Below are positions 33,724 to 42,104 of a stretch of DNA of 64,000 nucleotides, piece by piece. Each line of letters begins with the position of its first letter. The stretch's first letter is position 1. The stretch comes from Microbispora sp. NBC_01189 (lineage in GTDB: Bacteria > Actinomycetota > Actinomycetes > Streptosporangiales > Streptosporangiaceae): positions 2,585,501 through 2,649,500 of the forward strand of contig NZ_CP108581.1 in assembly GCF_036010665.1 (NCBI RefSeq). The letters are read 5' to 3'. Position numbers and translations under genes: made by a program. The notes under the pieces are model-generated. The model saw nothing but the letters and a program-made list of their open reading frames with translations, was not told the origin of the DNA and did no database searches.

Positions 33724-34734
33724 TCACGTGCTCTTCGTCCTGCGCAGCGTCTCCGACGGCGACTCGCCGTAGATCGACCGGTACAGCGACGAGAACCGGC
33801 CATGGTTGTAGAAGCCCCAGGCGGCGGCCACGTCGGCGACCGTCACCGAATCCGAGGGCGGGTGCAGCAGGTCGGCCCGGGCCCCGCGGAGTCGCACGTC
33901 CCGCAGGTACTGGGTGGGAGTGCAGCCAAGGTGGGTGAGGAACTGGAGCTGCAACGTCCGCGCGCTCACCCCGGTCGCCTCGGTCAGATCGGCCAGCGTC
34001 GGCAGGCTCTGCGCGTGTTCGTGGACGTAGTCGAGCGCGCGGCGCAGCACGCCGGGTCTCACCGTGTCCGTCTCCTGCCGCAGCAGCCGCTGGTGCGGCC
34101 CCGAGGCGGCGACCAGCAGATTCGTCAGGATCATGGACTCCAGCTGCCGGCGTGATCCCGCGTCACGCGCGAGGATGCCGCCCTCGTCCCACTCCGCCCG
34201 CACGAACTCGATGCACCGCAACAGCCCCCTGCCCGCGGGCGACTCCAGGTTCATCACCAGGTCGAAGTCGATGGGCTTGTCGATCGTCTTCCGCACCAGG
34301 CCGGCGAGGTGGCCCTCGATGTCCGCGCGGGGGATCTTCAACGCGAACTGGGCCGCGTCCGCGGCCCAGTCGATCGTCTGCGCGCGGTGTGGCAGCAGAA
34401 TCGCCGCGCTGCCCATCCCACTGGTCGTGCCCCGCTCGCCGCCCTCGCGGGCCACCCGGCTGCTCCCGGCGAGGGTGATGTTGACGTGGTACCAGTGGTC
34501 ACTCGGCGGCAGGGTGATCCGTGCCTCGGTGCCGTACGTGAGGTAGCCGAGCGTCAGGCCGCCGTTCTGCACCGCGTTGAGCCGGGCGTCCAGGCTGGTG
34601 CCGTCCAGAGGTCGCAGCGTGTGCGGCTCGTATACCTCGGCGACGACCTGCTCGGCCAGGGCCGCGTCGCCGGTACGGAGCCGGCCGTGCTGCCGAAGCG
34701 GCTCTTCGGAAGCTGTCGTCCAGGACATGGGCAC
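33724..34734 (-). CDS. AraC-family transcriptional regulator
   Basis: A 336-residue protein. The N-terminal cupin-like ligand domain (~45-190: LTYGTEARITLPPSDHWYHVNITLAGSSRV) is of the AraC-binding-like type found in aromatic and alkane regulators. The C-terminal double HTH (~235-336) is LPTLADLTEATGVSARTLQLQF and VTVADVAAAWGFYNHGRFSSLYRSIYGESPSETLRR. GTG 34734 is favoured because GGGAGG is 5 bases upstream; ATG 34728 is possible. It converges on the monooxygenase/ALDH operon and is the likely activator of that operon. Confidence 0.9.
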   Translation of the reverse strand: MPMSWTTASEEPLRQHGRLRTGDAALAEQVVAEVYEPHTLRPLDGTSLDARLNAVQNGGLTLGYLTYGTEARITLPPSDHWYHVNITLAGSSRVAREGGERGTTSGMGSAAILLPHRAQTIDWAADAAQFALKIPRADIEGHLAGLVRKTIDKPIDFDLVMNLESPAGRGLLRCIEFVRAEWDEGGILARDAGSRRQLESMILTNLLVAASGPHQRLLRQETDTVRPGVLRRALDYVHEHAQSLPTLADLTEATGVSARTLQLQFLTHLGCTPTQYLRDVRLRGARADLLHPPSDSVTVADVAAAWGFYNHGRFSSLYRSIYGESPSETLRRTKST

Positions 34735-34841
34735 GGGGACCTCCCACGCGGAACAACGTTGGTTTTTGTAGTGGAATGACCTTTATATGACGCCTTGACC
34801 GAATATCGCCGGAGTCTACCTCGATGACCGGGCGAGCGCGG

Positions 34842-35603
34842 TCACTGGCGCGGGGGCCCGGCAACGTCCCGTCCGACCTGGCGGCAGACCCGCAGGAGCT
34901 CGCCGGTCACGGCCTCGAGTCCGCCGGCCGCCATGCGCACGGTGGGCAACGCGACCACGAGAGCGGCGTGGTTGCCGTCGATGACGCCGATCGAGGCGCC
35001 CACCGCCGTCACCCCGGGCTCGCTCTCGTCGTGGTTGCATCCGAAGTGGTTGCGGCGGACGGATGCCAGTTCGCGGCGCAGGGCGGCCAGGTCACGGATC
35101 TTCTCGCCCGGCGAGGGGGCCGTCCCGCCCGCGAGGAGCGCGTCGATCTCCTCGGGTTCGAGATCGGCGAGCATCGCCTTGCCTCCGGACGTGCGGCAGG
35201 CGGGCATCCGCGCGCCGACACGTAGCCCCACGCGCAGCGACTGGGTGCCCTCGATCCCGTCCACGAAGAGCACCTCGGAGTCGATCCGCACCATGAGGTG
35301 CACCGTCTCGCCCACGGCGTCGAAGAGCTTCTGGAGGTACGGGCGTATCCGATCGGGCAGGGCCGGCATCTCGATGGTCCGCAGTTGCAGCAGGGCGGGC
35401 CCCGGCAGGTACAGCCGCTTGTCGCCCTGCGCGGCGAAGCCCCGATGACACAGCGTCGACAGCAGGCGATGGGCCGTGGACGGGGCGACGTCCAGCTCCC
35501 GCCCCGCCTCCGTCACGCTCAGCCGGCCCCGTTCGGCCAGCAACATCAGGAGGGCCAGCGCCCGGTCCACCGCCTCGACCCGGTACGGATCTTTCTGCTC
35601 CAC
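34842..35603 (-). CDS. IclR-family transcriptional regulator
   Basis: A 253-residue protein. N-terminal wHTH (~5-70): VDRALALLMLLAERGRLSVTEAGRELDVAPSTAHRLLSTLCHRGFA. C-terminal IclR effector domain (~85-245): VGETVHLMVRIDSEVLFVDGIEG, RVGARMPACRTSGGKAMLADL, GVTAVGASIG. It is divergent from the gentisate operon (148 bp) and likely controls it with an aromatic ligand. The GTG start at 35603 sits inside a perfect inverted repeat and lacks a ribosome site, so the message may be leaderless. Confidence 0.92.
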   Translation of the reverse strand: MEQKDPYRVEAVDRALALLMLLAERGRLSVTEAGRELDVAPSTAHRLLSTLCHRGFAAQGDKRLYLPGPALLQLRTIEMPALPDRIRPYLQKLFDAVGETVHLMVRIDSEVLFVDGIEGTQSLRVGLRVGARMPACRTSGGKAMLADLEPEEIDALLAGGTAPSPGEKIRDLAALRRELASVRRNHFGCNHDESEPGVTAVGASIGVIDGNHAALVVALPTVRMAAGGLEAVTGELLRVCRQVGRDVAGPPRQ

Positions 35604-35611
35604 AGAAAGAT
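35589..35611. promoter_or_regulatory. IclR operator: perfect 9-bp inverted repeat over the iclR-type start codon
   Basis: ATCTTTCTG (35589-35597), 5-base spacer, CAGAAAGAT (35603-35611). The arms are perfectly complementary and span the GTG start of the regulator. The location in the divergent intergenic region suits autorepression and control of the gentisate operon. Confidence 0.7.
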
Positions 35612-35750
35612 AGTAGGTTAGTTTTGCGCGAGACGGAATAGTTTGGCAGCATTCCCCGGGAGAGCTGCGGAAACGCACGTCGAGGACGAGGCTCCGCATG
35701 GCACCCGGCTGCGGGTGCCGGCCGGGCCTTTCAGCTACGGAGGCCCGACG

Positions 35751-36866
35751 ATGACCCCCCAGAACCAGCCGGTCGCGTACGAACCGGCCGCCGGCCGGAT
35801 GACCCGAGGAGACGGCCCGGAGCTCGACCGGCTCTACCGGGGCTTCGAGGCCGAGCACCTCATCCCGTTGTGGACGCAGATCGGCGACCTCATGCCGGCG
35901 CACCCGCGGCCGAAGGCCGTACCGCATGTCTGGCGCTGGTCGACGCTCTACCCCCTGGCTCAGGCGGCGGGAGAGCTGGTCCCGGTGGGGCGCGGAGGCG
36001 AGCGGCGTGCGATCGCGCTGGCGAATCCCGGCCTTCCCGGCCGCCCGTACGTCAGCCCGACACTGTGGGCCGCGATTCAGTACCTGGGCCCGAAGGAGAC
36101 CGCACCCGAGCACCGGCACACGCAGAACGCGTTCCGCTTCGTCGTCGAGGGCTCCGGCGTCTGGACAGTCGTGGACGGCGACCCGGTCCGGATGTCGAGA
36201 GGCGACTTCCTGCTGACTCCGGGATGGCGGTTCCATGGCCACCACAACGAGACCGACCAGCCGATGGCGTGGCTCGACGGCCTGGACATCCCGTTCTCGT
36301 ACCACACCGACGTCGGCTTCTTCGAATTCGGCTCGGATCGGGTCACCGACTACGCCACGCCGAACTACTCCCGCAGCGAGCGGCTGTGGTGCCACCCCGG
36401 ACTGCGGCCGCTGTCCGGCCTGCGTGACACGGTGTCCTCTCCGATCGCCGCCTACCGGTGGGAGCACACCGATGCCGCGCTGACCGAGCAGCTCCTGCTG
36501 GAGGACGAGGGCCTGCCGGCGACAGTGGAACAGGGCCACGCCGCCGTCCGCTACGTCAACCCCACCACCGGAGGGGACGTCATGCCCACCATCAGGGCGG
36601 AGTTCCACCGGCTGCGGACCGGCACCGCCACGCCCACCCGCCGCGAGGTCGGCTCCAGCGTCTTCCAGGTGTTCGAGGGCACGGGACAGGTGATCCTGGC
36701 CGGCGTGGAGCACGATCTCGCCAAGGGCGACCTGTTCGTCATCCCGTCGTGGGTGCCGTGGTCCCTGCGGGCGCGAAGCCGGTTCGACCTGTTCCGATTC
36801 TCCGACGCTCCGATCATGGAGCGTCTCCACTTCAACCGTGTGCACAGTGAGGGAGAGCAGCGATGA
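35751..36866 (+). CDS. Gentisate 1,2-dioxygenase (bicupin)
   Basis: A 371-residue double-cupin Fe(II) dioxygenase opening gentisate to maleylpyruvate. Cupin 1 contains PEHRHTQNAFRFVVEGSG (H-x-H iron ligands, ~118-120), WTVVDGDPVRMSRGDFLLTPGWRFHGHHN, and LDGLDIPF. Cupin 2 (~270-360) is TRREVGSSVFQVFEGTGQVILAGVEHDLAKGDLFVIPSWVPW, without the full ligand set, as in other gentisate dioxygenases. ACGGAGG precedes ATG 35751. ATGA overlap with the hydrolase gene shows an operon. Confidence 0.92.
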   Translation: MTPQNQPVAYEPAAGRMTRGDGPELDRLYRGFEAEHLIPLWTQIGDLMPAHPRPKAVPHVWRWSTLYPLAQAAGELVPVGRGGERRAIALANPGLPGRPYVSPTLWAAIQYLGPKETAPEHRHTQNAFRFVVEGSGVWTVVDGDPVRMSRGDFLLTPGWRFHGHHNETDQPMAWLDGLDIPFSYHTDVGFFEFGSDRVTDYATPNYSRSERLWCHPGLRPLSGLRDTVSSPIAAYRWEHTDAALTEQLLLEDEGLPATVEQGHAAVRYVNPTTGGDVMPTIRAEFHRLRTGTATPTRREVGSSVFQVFEGTGQVILAGVEHDLAKGDLFVIPSWVPWSLRARSRFDLFRFSDAPIMERLHFNRVHSEGEQR

Positions 36867-37702
36867 GGCTCGCGACCATCCGTCTCGGCCAGAGCACCGC
36901 CGCCGTCCGCGTGGACGGCACGACCGCGGTCGAGACGGGGTTCACCGACGTCGGCGCGCTCCTGCGCGCCGGCGCTCTGCCGGCGGTGGCCGCCGCCGAC
37001 GGCCCCCGGCACGACTTCGCCACCGCCGTCCTCGCGCCCGTAGTGCCCAGGCCCGGCAAGATCGTGTGTGTCGGGCTGAACTACCGCACCCACATCACGG
37101 AGATGGGCCGCGAGCTGCCGGAACACCCCACGCTGTTCGCGAAGTACCCCGAGGCTCTCATCGGCCCCCGCGACGATCTCCGGCTCCCCGCCGAATCCGA
37201 CCGCGTCGACTGGGAGGGCGAACTCGCCGTGGTCATCGGCCGGCGGGTGCGCCGGGCCACCGACGAGGAGGCGTCCGCCGCCATCGCCGGATACTCCGTG
37301 CTCAACGACGTCACCATGCGGGACTACCAGTACCGCACTCCGCAGTGGCTCCAGGGCAAGACCTGGGAGAGCAGCACACCGTTCGGTCCGGTCCTCGCCA
37401 CCGCCGAGGAGATCCCGGCGGGGGCGCTGCTGACCACCCGGGTCGACGGCGAGGAGGTGCAGCGCGCCGCGATCGACGACCTCGTCTTCGGCCCCGCCGA
37501 ACTGGTGTGTTACATCTCCACCATCGTCACCCTCGAACCGGGCGACGTCATCGCCACCGGAACGCCGGGTGGCGTCGGCCACGCGCGCAGGCCGGGCCGC
37601 TACCTCGCGGCCGGCCAGACCCTGAGCACGAGCGTTGACGGCATCGGCGAGCTGTGCAATGTCGTGGTGGCCGAACCGGGTCGCGAGGTGGTGCCGGGAT
37701 GA
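36863..37702 (+). CDS. Fumarylacetoacetate hydrolase family protein (fumarylpyruvate hydrolase)
   Basis: A 279-residue enzyme. FAH signatures: KIVCVGLNYRTHITEMG, TLFAKYPEALIGPRDDL, DWEGELAVVIGRRVRRAT (acidic metal ligands), GYSVLNDVTMRDYQYRTPQWLQGKTW and VIATGTPGGVGHARRPGRYLAAG. In this context it would cleave fumarylpyruvate to fumarate and pyruvate, the last step of the gentisate route. It overlaps both neighbours by 4 bp. Confidence 0.93.
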   Translation: MRLATIRLGQSTAAVRVDGTTAVETGFTDVGALLRAGALPAVAAADGPRHDFATAVLAPVVPRPGKIVCVGLNYRTHITEMGRELPEHPTLFAKYPEALIGPRDDLRLPAESDRVDWEGELAVVIGRRVRRATDEEASAAIAGYSVLNDVTMRDYQYRTPQWLQGKTWESSTPFGPVLATAEEIPAGALLTTRVDGEEVQRAAIDDLVFGPAELVCYISTIVTLEPGDVIATGTPGGVGHARRPGRYLAAGQTLSTSVDGIGELCNVVVAEPGREVVPG

Positions 37703-38475
37703 GCACCGATCCGGACGAGGCGGCACGCGCGGCGCTGCGCGAACGGCAGGGCCCCGGGGCCCGGTACGACTCGCCCGACGCCCCCGCCGGAGAACTGGCC
37801 TGGGCACGTCTCGGCACCGCCTACTTCGCGCGCAGGCTCAACGAGCTGACCGACGCCGAGCTGGAGGCGCCGAGCCTGCTGCCGGGATGGTCACGCCGGC
37901 ACGTCGTCGCCCACGTCGGATACAACGCTAGAGCGCTCAGCCGTCTCCTACAGTGGGCCCGCACGGGGGTCGAGACCCCGATGTACGCCTCCCCGCAGCA
38001 GCGGGACGCGGAGATCCGGCGGGGCGGCACGTTGCCGGCGCATGCGTTGCGCAGCCTGTTCGCGCACACCGTGGCGCATCTCGACGTCGAATGGCGTGAC
38101 CTTCCCGGCGCCGCCTGGGACGTCGAGGTGCGCACCGCGCAGGGACGGCTGGTGCCCGTACGGGAGACCGCCTGGATGCGCGCCCGGGAGGTCTGGGTGC
38201 ACGCGGTGGACCTGGACAACGGTGCGGACATGCGGGACTTCCCGCCCGACCTGCTCGGCGCAATCGCCTCTGATGTGCTGCGCGCGTGGCGGCGGCGCGG
38301 AGAACGAGTCGACGTCACCGTCGCCGCGGCCGGCCGCGACCCTGTCGTCCTCGGTGCCGGCGGCCCCATCGTCTCCGGCACGATGCCCGATGCGGTCCGC
38401 TGGCTCGTCGGGCGCGGGGCAGATGAACTGACGAGCAGCACCGGGGTGATCCCGGCTCTTCCCCGATGGTTCTGA
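37699..38475 (+). CDS. Mycothiol-dependent maleylpyruvate isomerase (MDMPI)
   Basis: A 258-residue protein. The DinB-like metal site is His72 (VVAHVGYNARAL), Glu164 and His168 (REVWVHAVDL), matching the Zn ligands described for Corynebacterium MDMPI. The C-terminal alpha-beta domain (~180-258) is the SCP-like part. It isomerises maleylpyruvate to fumarylpyruvate with mycothiol as cofactor, completing the three-step gentisate pathway with its upstream neighbours. ATGA overlap with the hydrolase gene. Confidence 0.92.
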   Translation: MSTDPDEAARAALRERQGPGARYDSPDAPAGELAWARLGTAYFARRLNELTDAELEAPSLLPGWSRRHVVAHVGYNARALSRLLQWARTGVETPMYASPQQRDAEIRRGGTLPAHALRSLFAHTVAHLDVEWRDLPGAAWDVEVRTAQGRLVPVRETAWMRAREVWVHAVDLDNGADMRDFPPDLLGAIASDVLRAWRRRGERVDVTVAAAGRDPVVLGAGGPIVSGTMPDAVRWLVGRGADELTSSTGVIPALPRWF

Positions 38476-38488
38476 CCCTCGTCTGGGG

Positions 38489-39673
38489 TCACCCGACGGC
38501 GGTGATCCTGGCGACCTGGGGTGTGTTGAGGAACTCCTCCAGCACGAGCGTGGCGGCGCCGAGCGCGACGGCGTCGGGGCCGAGCCGGCCGAGGACGATC
38601 GACGTCGCGGCGTACGGCTCGGCCAGGGAGTCGGCGGCCGTGGCGCGGCGGATGTCGGGCAGCAGGCGCTCGCCGAGCCGGGCGCCGACCCAGCCGCCGA
38701 TCACGATCTTCTCCGGGTTGACCAGGTTGACCAGGTTGGCCAGGCCCACGCCGAGGTAGGTGACGGTCTCCTGGATCACCGGGGACTCCGCGGCGAGCAG
38801 CCGGTCGAGATCCTCCTCCCAGTCGCCCTGGGAGGCGACGCCGGCCCGGTCGAGGATCGCCTCGATCCCGACGTACGCCTCAAGGCATCCCCGCCCGCCG
38901 CAGCGGCAGGGCCGGCCACCGGCCACGATCTTGGTGTGCCCCCACTCACCCGCGCTGTTGCTGACCCCTCTGAATGTGGTGCCGTCGGCCACGATCGTCG
39001 CGCCCACGCCCACCCCGAGCAGCACGATCACCGCCTCGGTGGACCCCCGGCCGGAGCCGAACCACAGCTCGGCCTGGCCCAGCGTCTTGGCGCCGTTGTC
39101 CACGTACAGCGGGAGCGAGGTGCCGCGGCGCAGGAGCGCGCCGAGCGGAACGCCGTCCCAGCCGAAGGGCTTGGCGTGGATGACCCCGTCGGGGCCGGGC
39201 TCGACGATGCCGGGGACGCCCACGCCGATGCCGAGCACCTGCTCGGAGGGGACGCCCGCGTCGGAGAGCACGACCTCGACGCCCGCCAGGATGTGCCTGG
39301 CGACCAGTTCGGGATCGTGCCTGGCCGGCCGCAGCACGTAGTCGACCTTGGCCCGCTCGGTCATCTCCAGGTCGAACAACCCCACCCGGACGTGGTTCTC
39401 GGCCATGTCGACGCCCACGGCGAAGCCGTACTCCGGGTTGACCCGCAGCAGGACGCGGGGACGGCCGCCGTCGGACTCCACCTGGCCCGCCTCGACCACG
39501 ATGTTCTCGCCCAGCAGGCCGGCGGTCATCGTGCTGACCGTGGCGGCGCTCAGGCCCGTGCGCGCCGTGAGGTCGTTGCGGCTGGTGGGCCCCGAGAAGT
39601 AGAGCGTGTGCAGCAGCACGGCCCGGTTGCCCCTGCGGATGTCCCGCACCGTCCTGCGCTCGGGCCTCGCCAT
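38489..39673 (-). CDS. ROK-family transcriptional repressor
   Basis: A 394-residue protein. N-terminal wHTH: LLHTLYFSGPTSRNDLTARTGLSAATVSTMTAGLL. The ROK sugar-kinase-like domain (~85-394) has GVDMAENHVRVGL, GVGVPGIV, VDNGAKTLGQAELWFG, and the Zn motif CRCGGRGCLE (~262-271). GGAGG 7 bases upstream supports ATG 39673. A CTTAGTTCA motif upstream suggests autoregulation, and the same motif precedes the secreted discoidin gene 10 kb away. The likely effector is a sugar. Confidence 0.92.
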   Translation of the reverse strand: MARPERRTVRDIRRGNRAVLLHTLYFSGPTSRNDLTARTGLSAATVSTMTAGLLGENIVVEAGQVESDGGRPRVLLRVNPEYGFAVGVDMAENHVRVGLFDLEMTERAKVDYVLRPARHDPELVARHILAGVEVVLSDAGVPSEQVLGIGVGVPGIVEPGPDGVIHAKPFGWDGVPLGALLRRGTSLPLYVDNGAKTLGQAELWFGSGRGSTEAVIVLLGVGVGATIVADGTTFRGVSNSAGEWGHTKIVAGGRPCRCGGRGCLEAYVGIEAILDRAGVASQGDWEEDLDRLLAAESPVIQETVTYLGVGLANLVNLVNPEKIVIGGWVGARLGERLLPDIRRATAADSLAEPYAATSIVLGRLGPDAVALGAATLVLEEFLNTPQVARITAVG

Positions 39674-39701
39674 GACCGACCTCCCCGTCATCACGGGTCA
39701 T

Positions 39702-39724
39702 CTTAGTTCAGGAGCGAAAACAAG
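39702..39724 (-). promoter_or_regulatory. ROK-type operator upstream of the ROK repressor gene
   Basis: CTTAGTT (39702-39708) faces AAACAAG (39718-39724), an imperfect palindrome, 29 bases upstream of the repressor ATG. Shares the 9-mer CTTAGTTCA with the site at 29701. Confidence 0.45.
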
Positions 39725-39830
39725 TGGCTGCGCCTTCTTACGCCCACACCGTCGCAGCCGCCGGTTACCCGGCCGTTACGACGGCGTGTCGCCACCACGT
39801 TTGTTCGCGGCCTGAACGAAGCGGATCGGA

Positions 39831-39872
39831 GACGGTCTCCGGCGGCCCGCCGGGAGCCGCCGGGAGACCGTC
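39831..39872 (-). terminator. Long hairpin terminator after the DsbA-like gene
   Basis: GACGGTCTCCGGCGG (39831-39845) pairs with CCGCCGGGAGACCGTC (39857-39872) with a single G bulge, around an 11-base loop. It lies 5 bases beyond the stop of the leftward DsbA-like gene. Confidence 0.8.
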
Positions 39873-39877
39873 CCGGG

Positions 39878-40513
39878 TCAGTCGAACTCCGGCCTGGTGG
39901 TACGGCTGCGCTTGAGCTCGTAGAAGTACGGGAACCGCGCCATGTCGTAGGCGCCGTCGAAGACGCGCACGGCCTCCTCGCCCCGCGGGATGCGGGTCAT
40001 CACCGGGCCGAAGAACGCCACGCCGTCGATGTGGATCGTGGGGGTGCCCACCTCGTCGCCGACCGGGTCCATGCCCTCGTGGTGGCTGCGCCGCAGCGCC
40101 TCGTCGTACTCGTCGGAGCCCGCGGCCTCGGCCAGCTCGGCGGGCAGCCCGAGCTCGGCGAGCGCCTCCTTGGCGACAAGCTCGTAGTCGTCGTTGCCCT
40201 GGTTGTGGATGCGGGTGCCGAGCGCGGTGTAGAGGTCGCGCAGCACGCCCTCGCCGTGCCGCTCGGCGGCGGCGATGCACACCCGCACCGGGCCCCACCC
40301 TCGGCCGAGCAGCTCGCGGTAGCTCTCGGGCAGCTCGTCCCTGCCCTCGTTCAGCACCGAGAGGCTCATCACCCGGAACCGCAGGTCGATGTCCCGGTGC
40401 TTCTCGACCTCCAGGATCCACCGCGACGTGATCCACGCGAACGGGCAGATGGGGTCGAAGTAGAAATCCACCTTGGGACGGCTGTCGGTGCCTGCCTGGC
40501 CGGTTGCGCTCAT
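39878..40513 (-). CDS. DsbA-family protein, Rv2466c (mycothiol-dependent nitroreductase)-like, monothiol
   Basis: A 211-residue thioredoxin-fold protein strongly resembling mycobacterial Rv2466c along its length: [97 protein letters not shown]. In the Mycobacterium protein the active site is a CPWC-type pair. Here it is C23-P-F-A26, so the second Cys is missing. A single-Cys, mycothiol-disulfide mechanism is inferred. It has its own terminator and is divergent from the PEP-mutase-like gene. Confidence 0.87.
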   Translation of the reverse strand: MSATGQAGTDSRPKVDFYFDPICPFAWITSRWILEVEKHRDIDLRFRVMSLSVLNEGRDELPESYRELLGRGWGPVRVCIAAAERHGEGVLRDLYTALGTRIHNQGNDDYELVAKEALAELGLPAELAEAAGSDEYDEALRRSHHEGMDPVGDEVGTPTIHIDGVAFFGPVMTRIPRGEEAVRVFDGAYDMARFPYFYELKRSRTTRPEFD

Positions 40514-40715
40514 GGACGGACTCCCCTGAAGAGGTTGACGGAGGATCGGGGGGCTCCGCGAGCGTATCCACAGGTGGGACGGACACGGACACGCGCCCCG
40601 ACCCCTGAAACCTCCGGGCGTCCGCCCTCATTCCCGGCAGGCATTGCAGAGATCCGGCGGGCACGCGCCCAGGGCGCCGCCCGGAGGGCACGGCCGCGAT
40701 CTCTAAGGTGTCCCC

Positions 40716-41510
40716 ATGGTCGAGATCCACGGCACGGCGGCGGCCCGCGAGAAAGCGGCGGCCCTGCGGGCGCTCCACGTGCCCGGCGACCCCGTCGTCC
40801 TGCCCAACGCCTGGGACGCCGCCTCGGCGCGGGCCGTCGCGGCAGCCGGGTTCCCCGCTGTCGCCACCGGCAGCGCGGCGGTCGCCGCCGCCCTGGGCTA
40901 CGAGGACGGGCAGGACACCCCGGTCGACGAGATGCTCGCCGCCGTGGCCCGCATCAGCCGGGTCGTGTCCGTCCCCGTCACCGCCGACGTCGAGCGCGGC
41001 TACGGCCTTGACCCGGCCCTGCTGGTCCGGCGGCTGGCCGCGGCGGGCGCCGTGGGCTGCAACCTGGAGGACTCCGACCCCGTGACCGGGTCCCTGCTCG
41101 GCGCGGCCGAGCAGGCCGAATTCCTGGCCGCCGTACGCGCGTCGGCGACCGAGGCCGGCGTCGACCTGGTGATCAACGCCCGGGTCGACACCTTCATCCA
41201 CGGCTCCGGGTCTCCGGAGGAGAGGCTGGCCGAGGCGATCGACCGCGGCCGCCGTTACCTGGAGGCCGGCGCCGACTGCGTCTACCCGATCCTCGCGAGC
41301 GACCCCGAGGTGATCCGCGCGCTGGTGAGGGAGATCGGAGGGCCCGTCAACGTGTACTTCCAGCCCGGCATGCCCGCCGTCCGTGACCTCGCGGCCCTCG
41401 GTGTCGCCCGGATCAGCTTCGGGCCGGGCCTCCACCGCGCGGCCCAGGAGTTCACGGCCCGCATGCTCGGCGCGATCGCGCGGGGCGACGACCCCTTCCC
41501 GTCCGGCTGA
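40716..41510 (+). CDS. Isocitrate lyase/PEP phosphomutase superfamily protein
   Basis: A 264-residue TIM-barrel enzyme. VVLPNAWDAASARAVAAAGFPAVATGSAAVAAALGYEDG, PVTADVERGYG (Mg-binding Asp/Glu) and GCNLEDSDP are characteristic of the 2-methylisocitrate lyase/PEP mutase-like group annotated as isocitrate lyase/phosphoenolpyruvate mutase family. It lacks the KKCGH catalytic loop of true isocitrate lyases, as is usual in this subgroup. Substrate unknown; C-C or P-C bond chemistry on an oxoacid is inferred. Confidence 0.88.
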   Translation: MVEIHGTAAAREKAAALRALHVPGDPVVLPNAWDAASARAVAAAGFPAVATGSAAVAAALGYEDGQDTPVDEMLAAVARISRVVSVPVTADVERGYGLDPALLVRRLAAAGAVGCNLEDSDPVTGSLLGAAEQAEFLAAVRASATEAGVDLVINARVDTFIHGSGSPEERLAEAIDRGRRYLEAGADCVYPILASDPEVIRALVREIGGPVNVYFQPGMPAVRDLAALGVARISFGPGLHRAAQEFTARMLGAIARGDDPFPSG

Positions 41511-41526
41511 TCCCGGTCCCGCTCCC

Positions 41527-41549
41527 ACCGGCGCTCCTTCGCCGCCGGT
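41527..41549. terminator. Possible small bidirectional terminator
   Basis: ACCGGCG (41527-41533) and CGCCGGT (41543-41549) form a 7-bp stem with a 9-base loop between two converging genes. GC-rich chance pairing is possible. Confidence 0.4.
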
Positions 41550-41575
41550 CCCGTTTCCGCCCGCCCCCGCCCGGT

Positions 41576-42046
41576 CTACTCGCCGCCGGGGAGCGGACCC
41601 GAATCCCGGGTGTACGACCAGCCCGACCAGCGGTCGATCTCGACGAGGATCGCGGGCCCGGCCGGAGGGCGTTCGCGATACTGGGCGTACTTCGCGGCGA
41701 GCCACGCCACGGCCCGGTCGTGTGCGGGCCCGCCCTCGACGACGCGGGCCCGGCCGTCGGCCCGCACCCACCACAGCCGCGCCCAGTCCTCCTCGTAGTG
41801 GTCGGCCAGCAGGCAGACGCGGGGATCGTCGCGGATGTCGCGCAGCCGCCGCAGGTCCGTGGTGCTCTTCGGCTTGTGGTCCACGGCGGTCACCACCACG
41901 TCCCGGGAACCGGTCGCCTCGGGGTCGTACGCCGTGGCGAACGTCACCGGGACGAGGCGCGGCGCCCCCTCGGCCCCGGCGGTCGCGAGGCGGGCGACCC
42001 TGGCCGCCGCGAACAACTCGCGGGCCCGGCCCTCGGGCATCCTCAC
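41576..42046 (-). CDS. TIGR03668-type PPOX-class F420-dependent oxidoreductase
   Basis: A 156-residue split-barrel protein: RELFAAARVARLATAGAEGAPRLVPVTFA, VVVTAVDHKPKSTTDLRRLRDIRDDPRVCLLADHYEEDWARLWWVRADGRARVV. These match the TIGR03668 group of F420-using PPOX-fold proteins. GTG 42046 aligns with the usual start of the family; ATG 42040 is the alternative. Neither has a clear ribosome site. It diverges from the zinc-finger gene. Confidence 0.9.
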   Translation of the reverse strand: MRMPEGRARELFAAARVARLATAGAEGAPRLVPVTFATAYDPEATGSRDVVVTAVDHKPKSTTDLRRLRDIRDDPRVCLLADHYEEDWARLWWVRADGRARVVEGGPAHDRAVAWLAAKYAQYRERPPAGPAILVEIDRWSGWSYTRDSGPLPGGE

Positions 42047-42104
42047 CCGTCCAGGCTACGGCGTCGCCGCGTCGACGCGGTTGATCGTCTGTGGGAGGCG
42101 GCTT

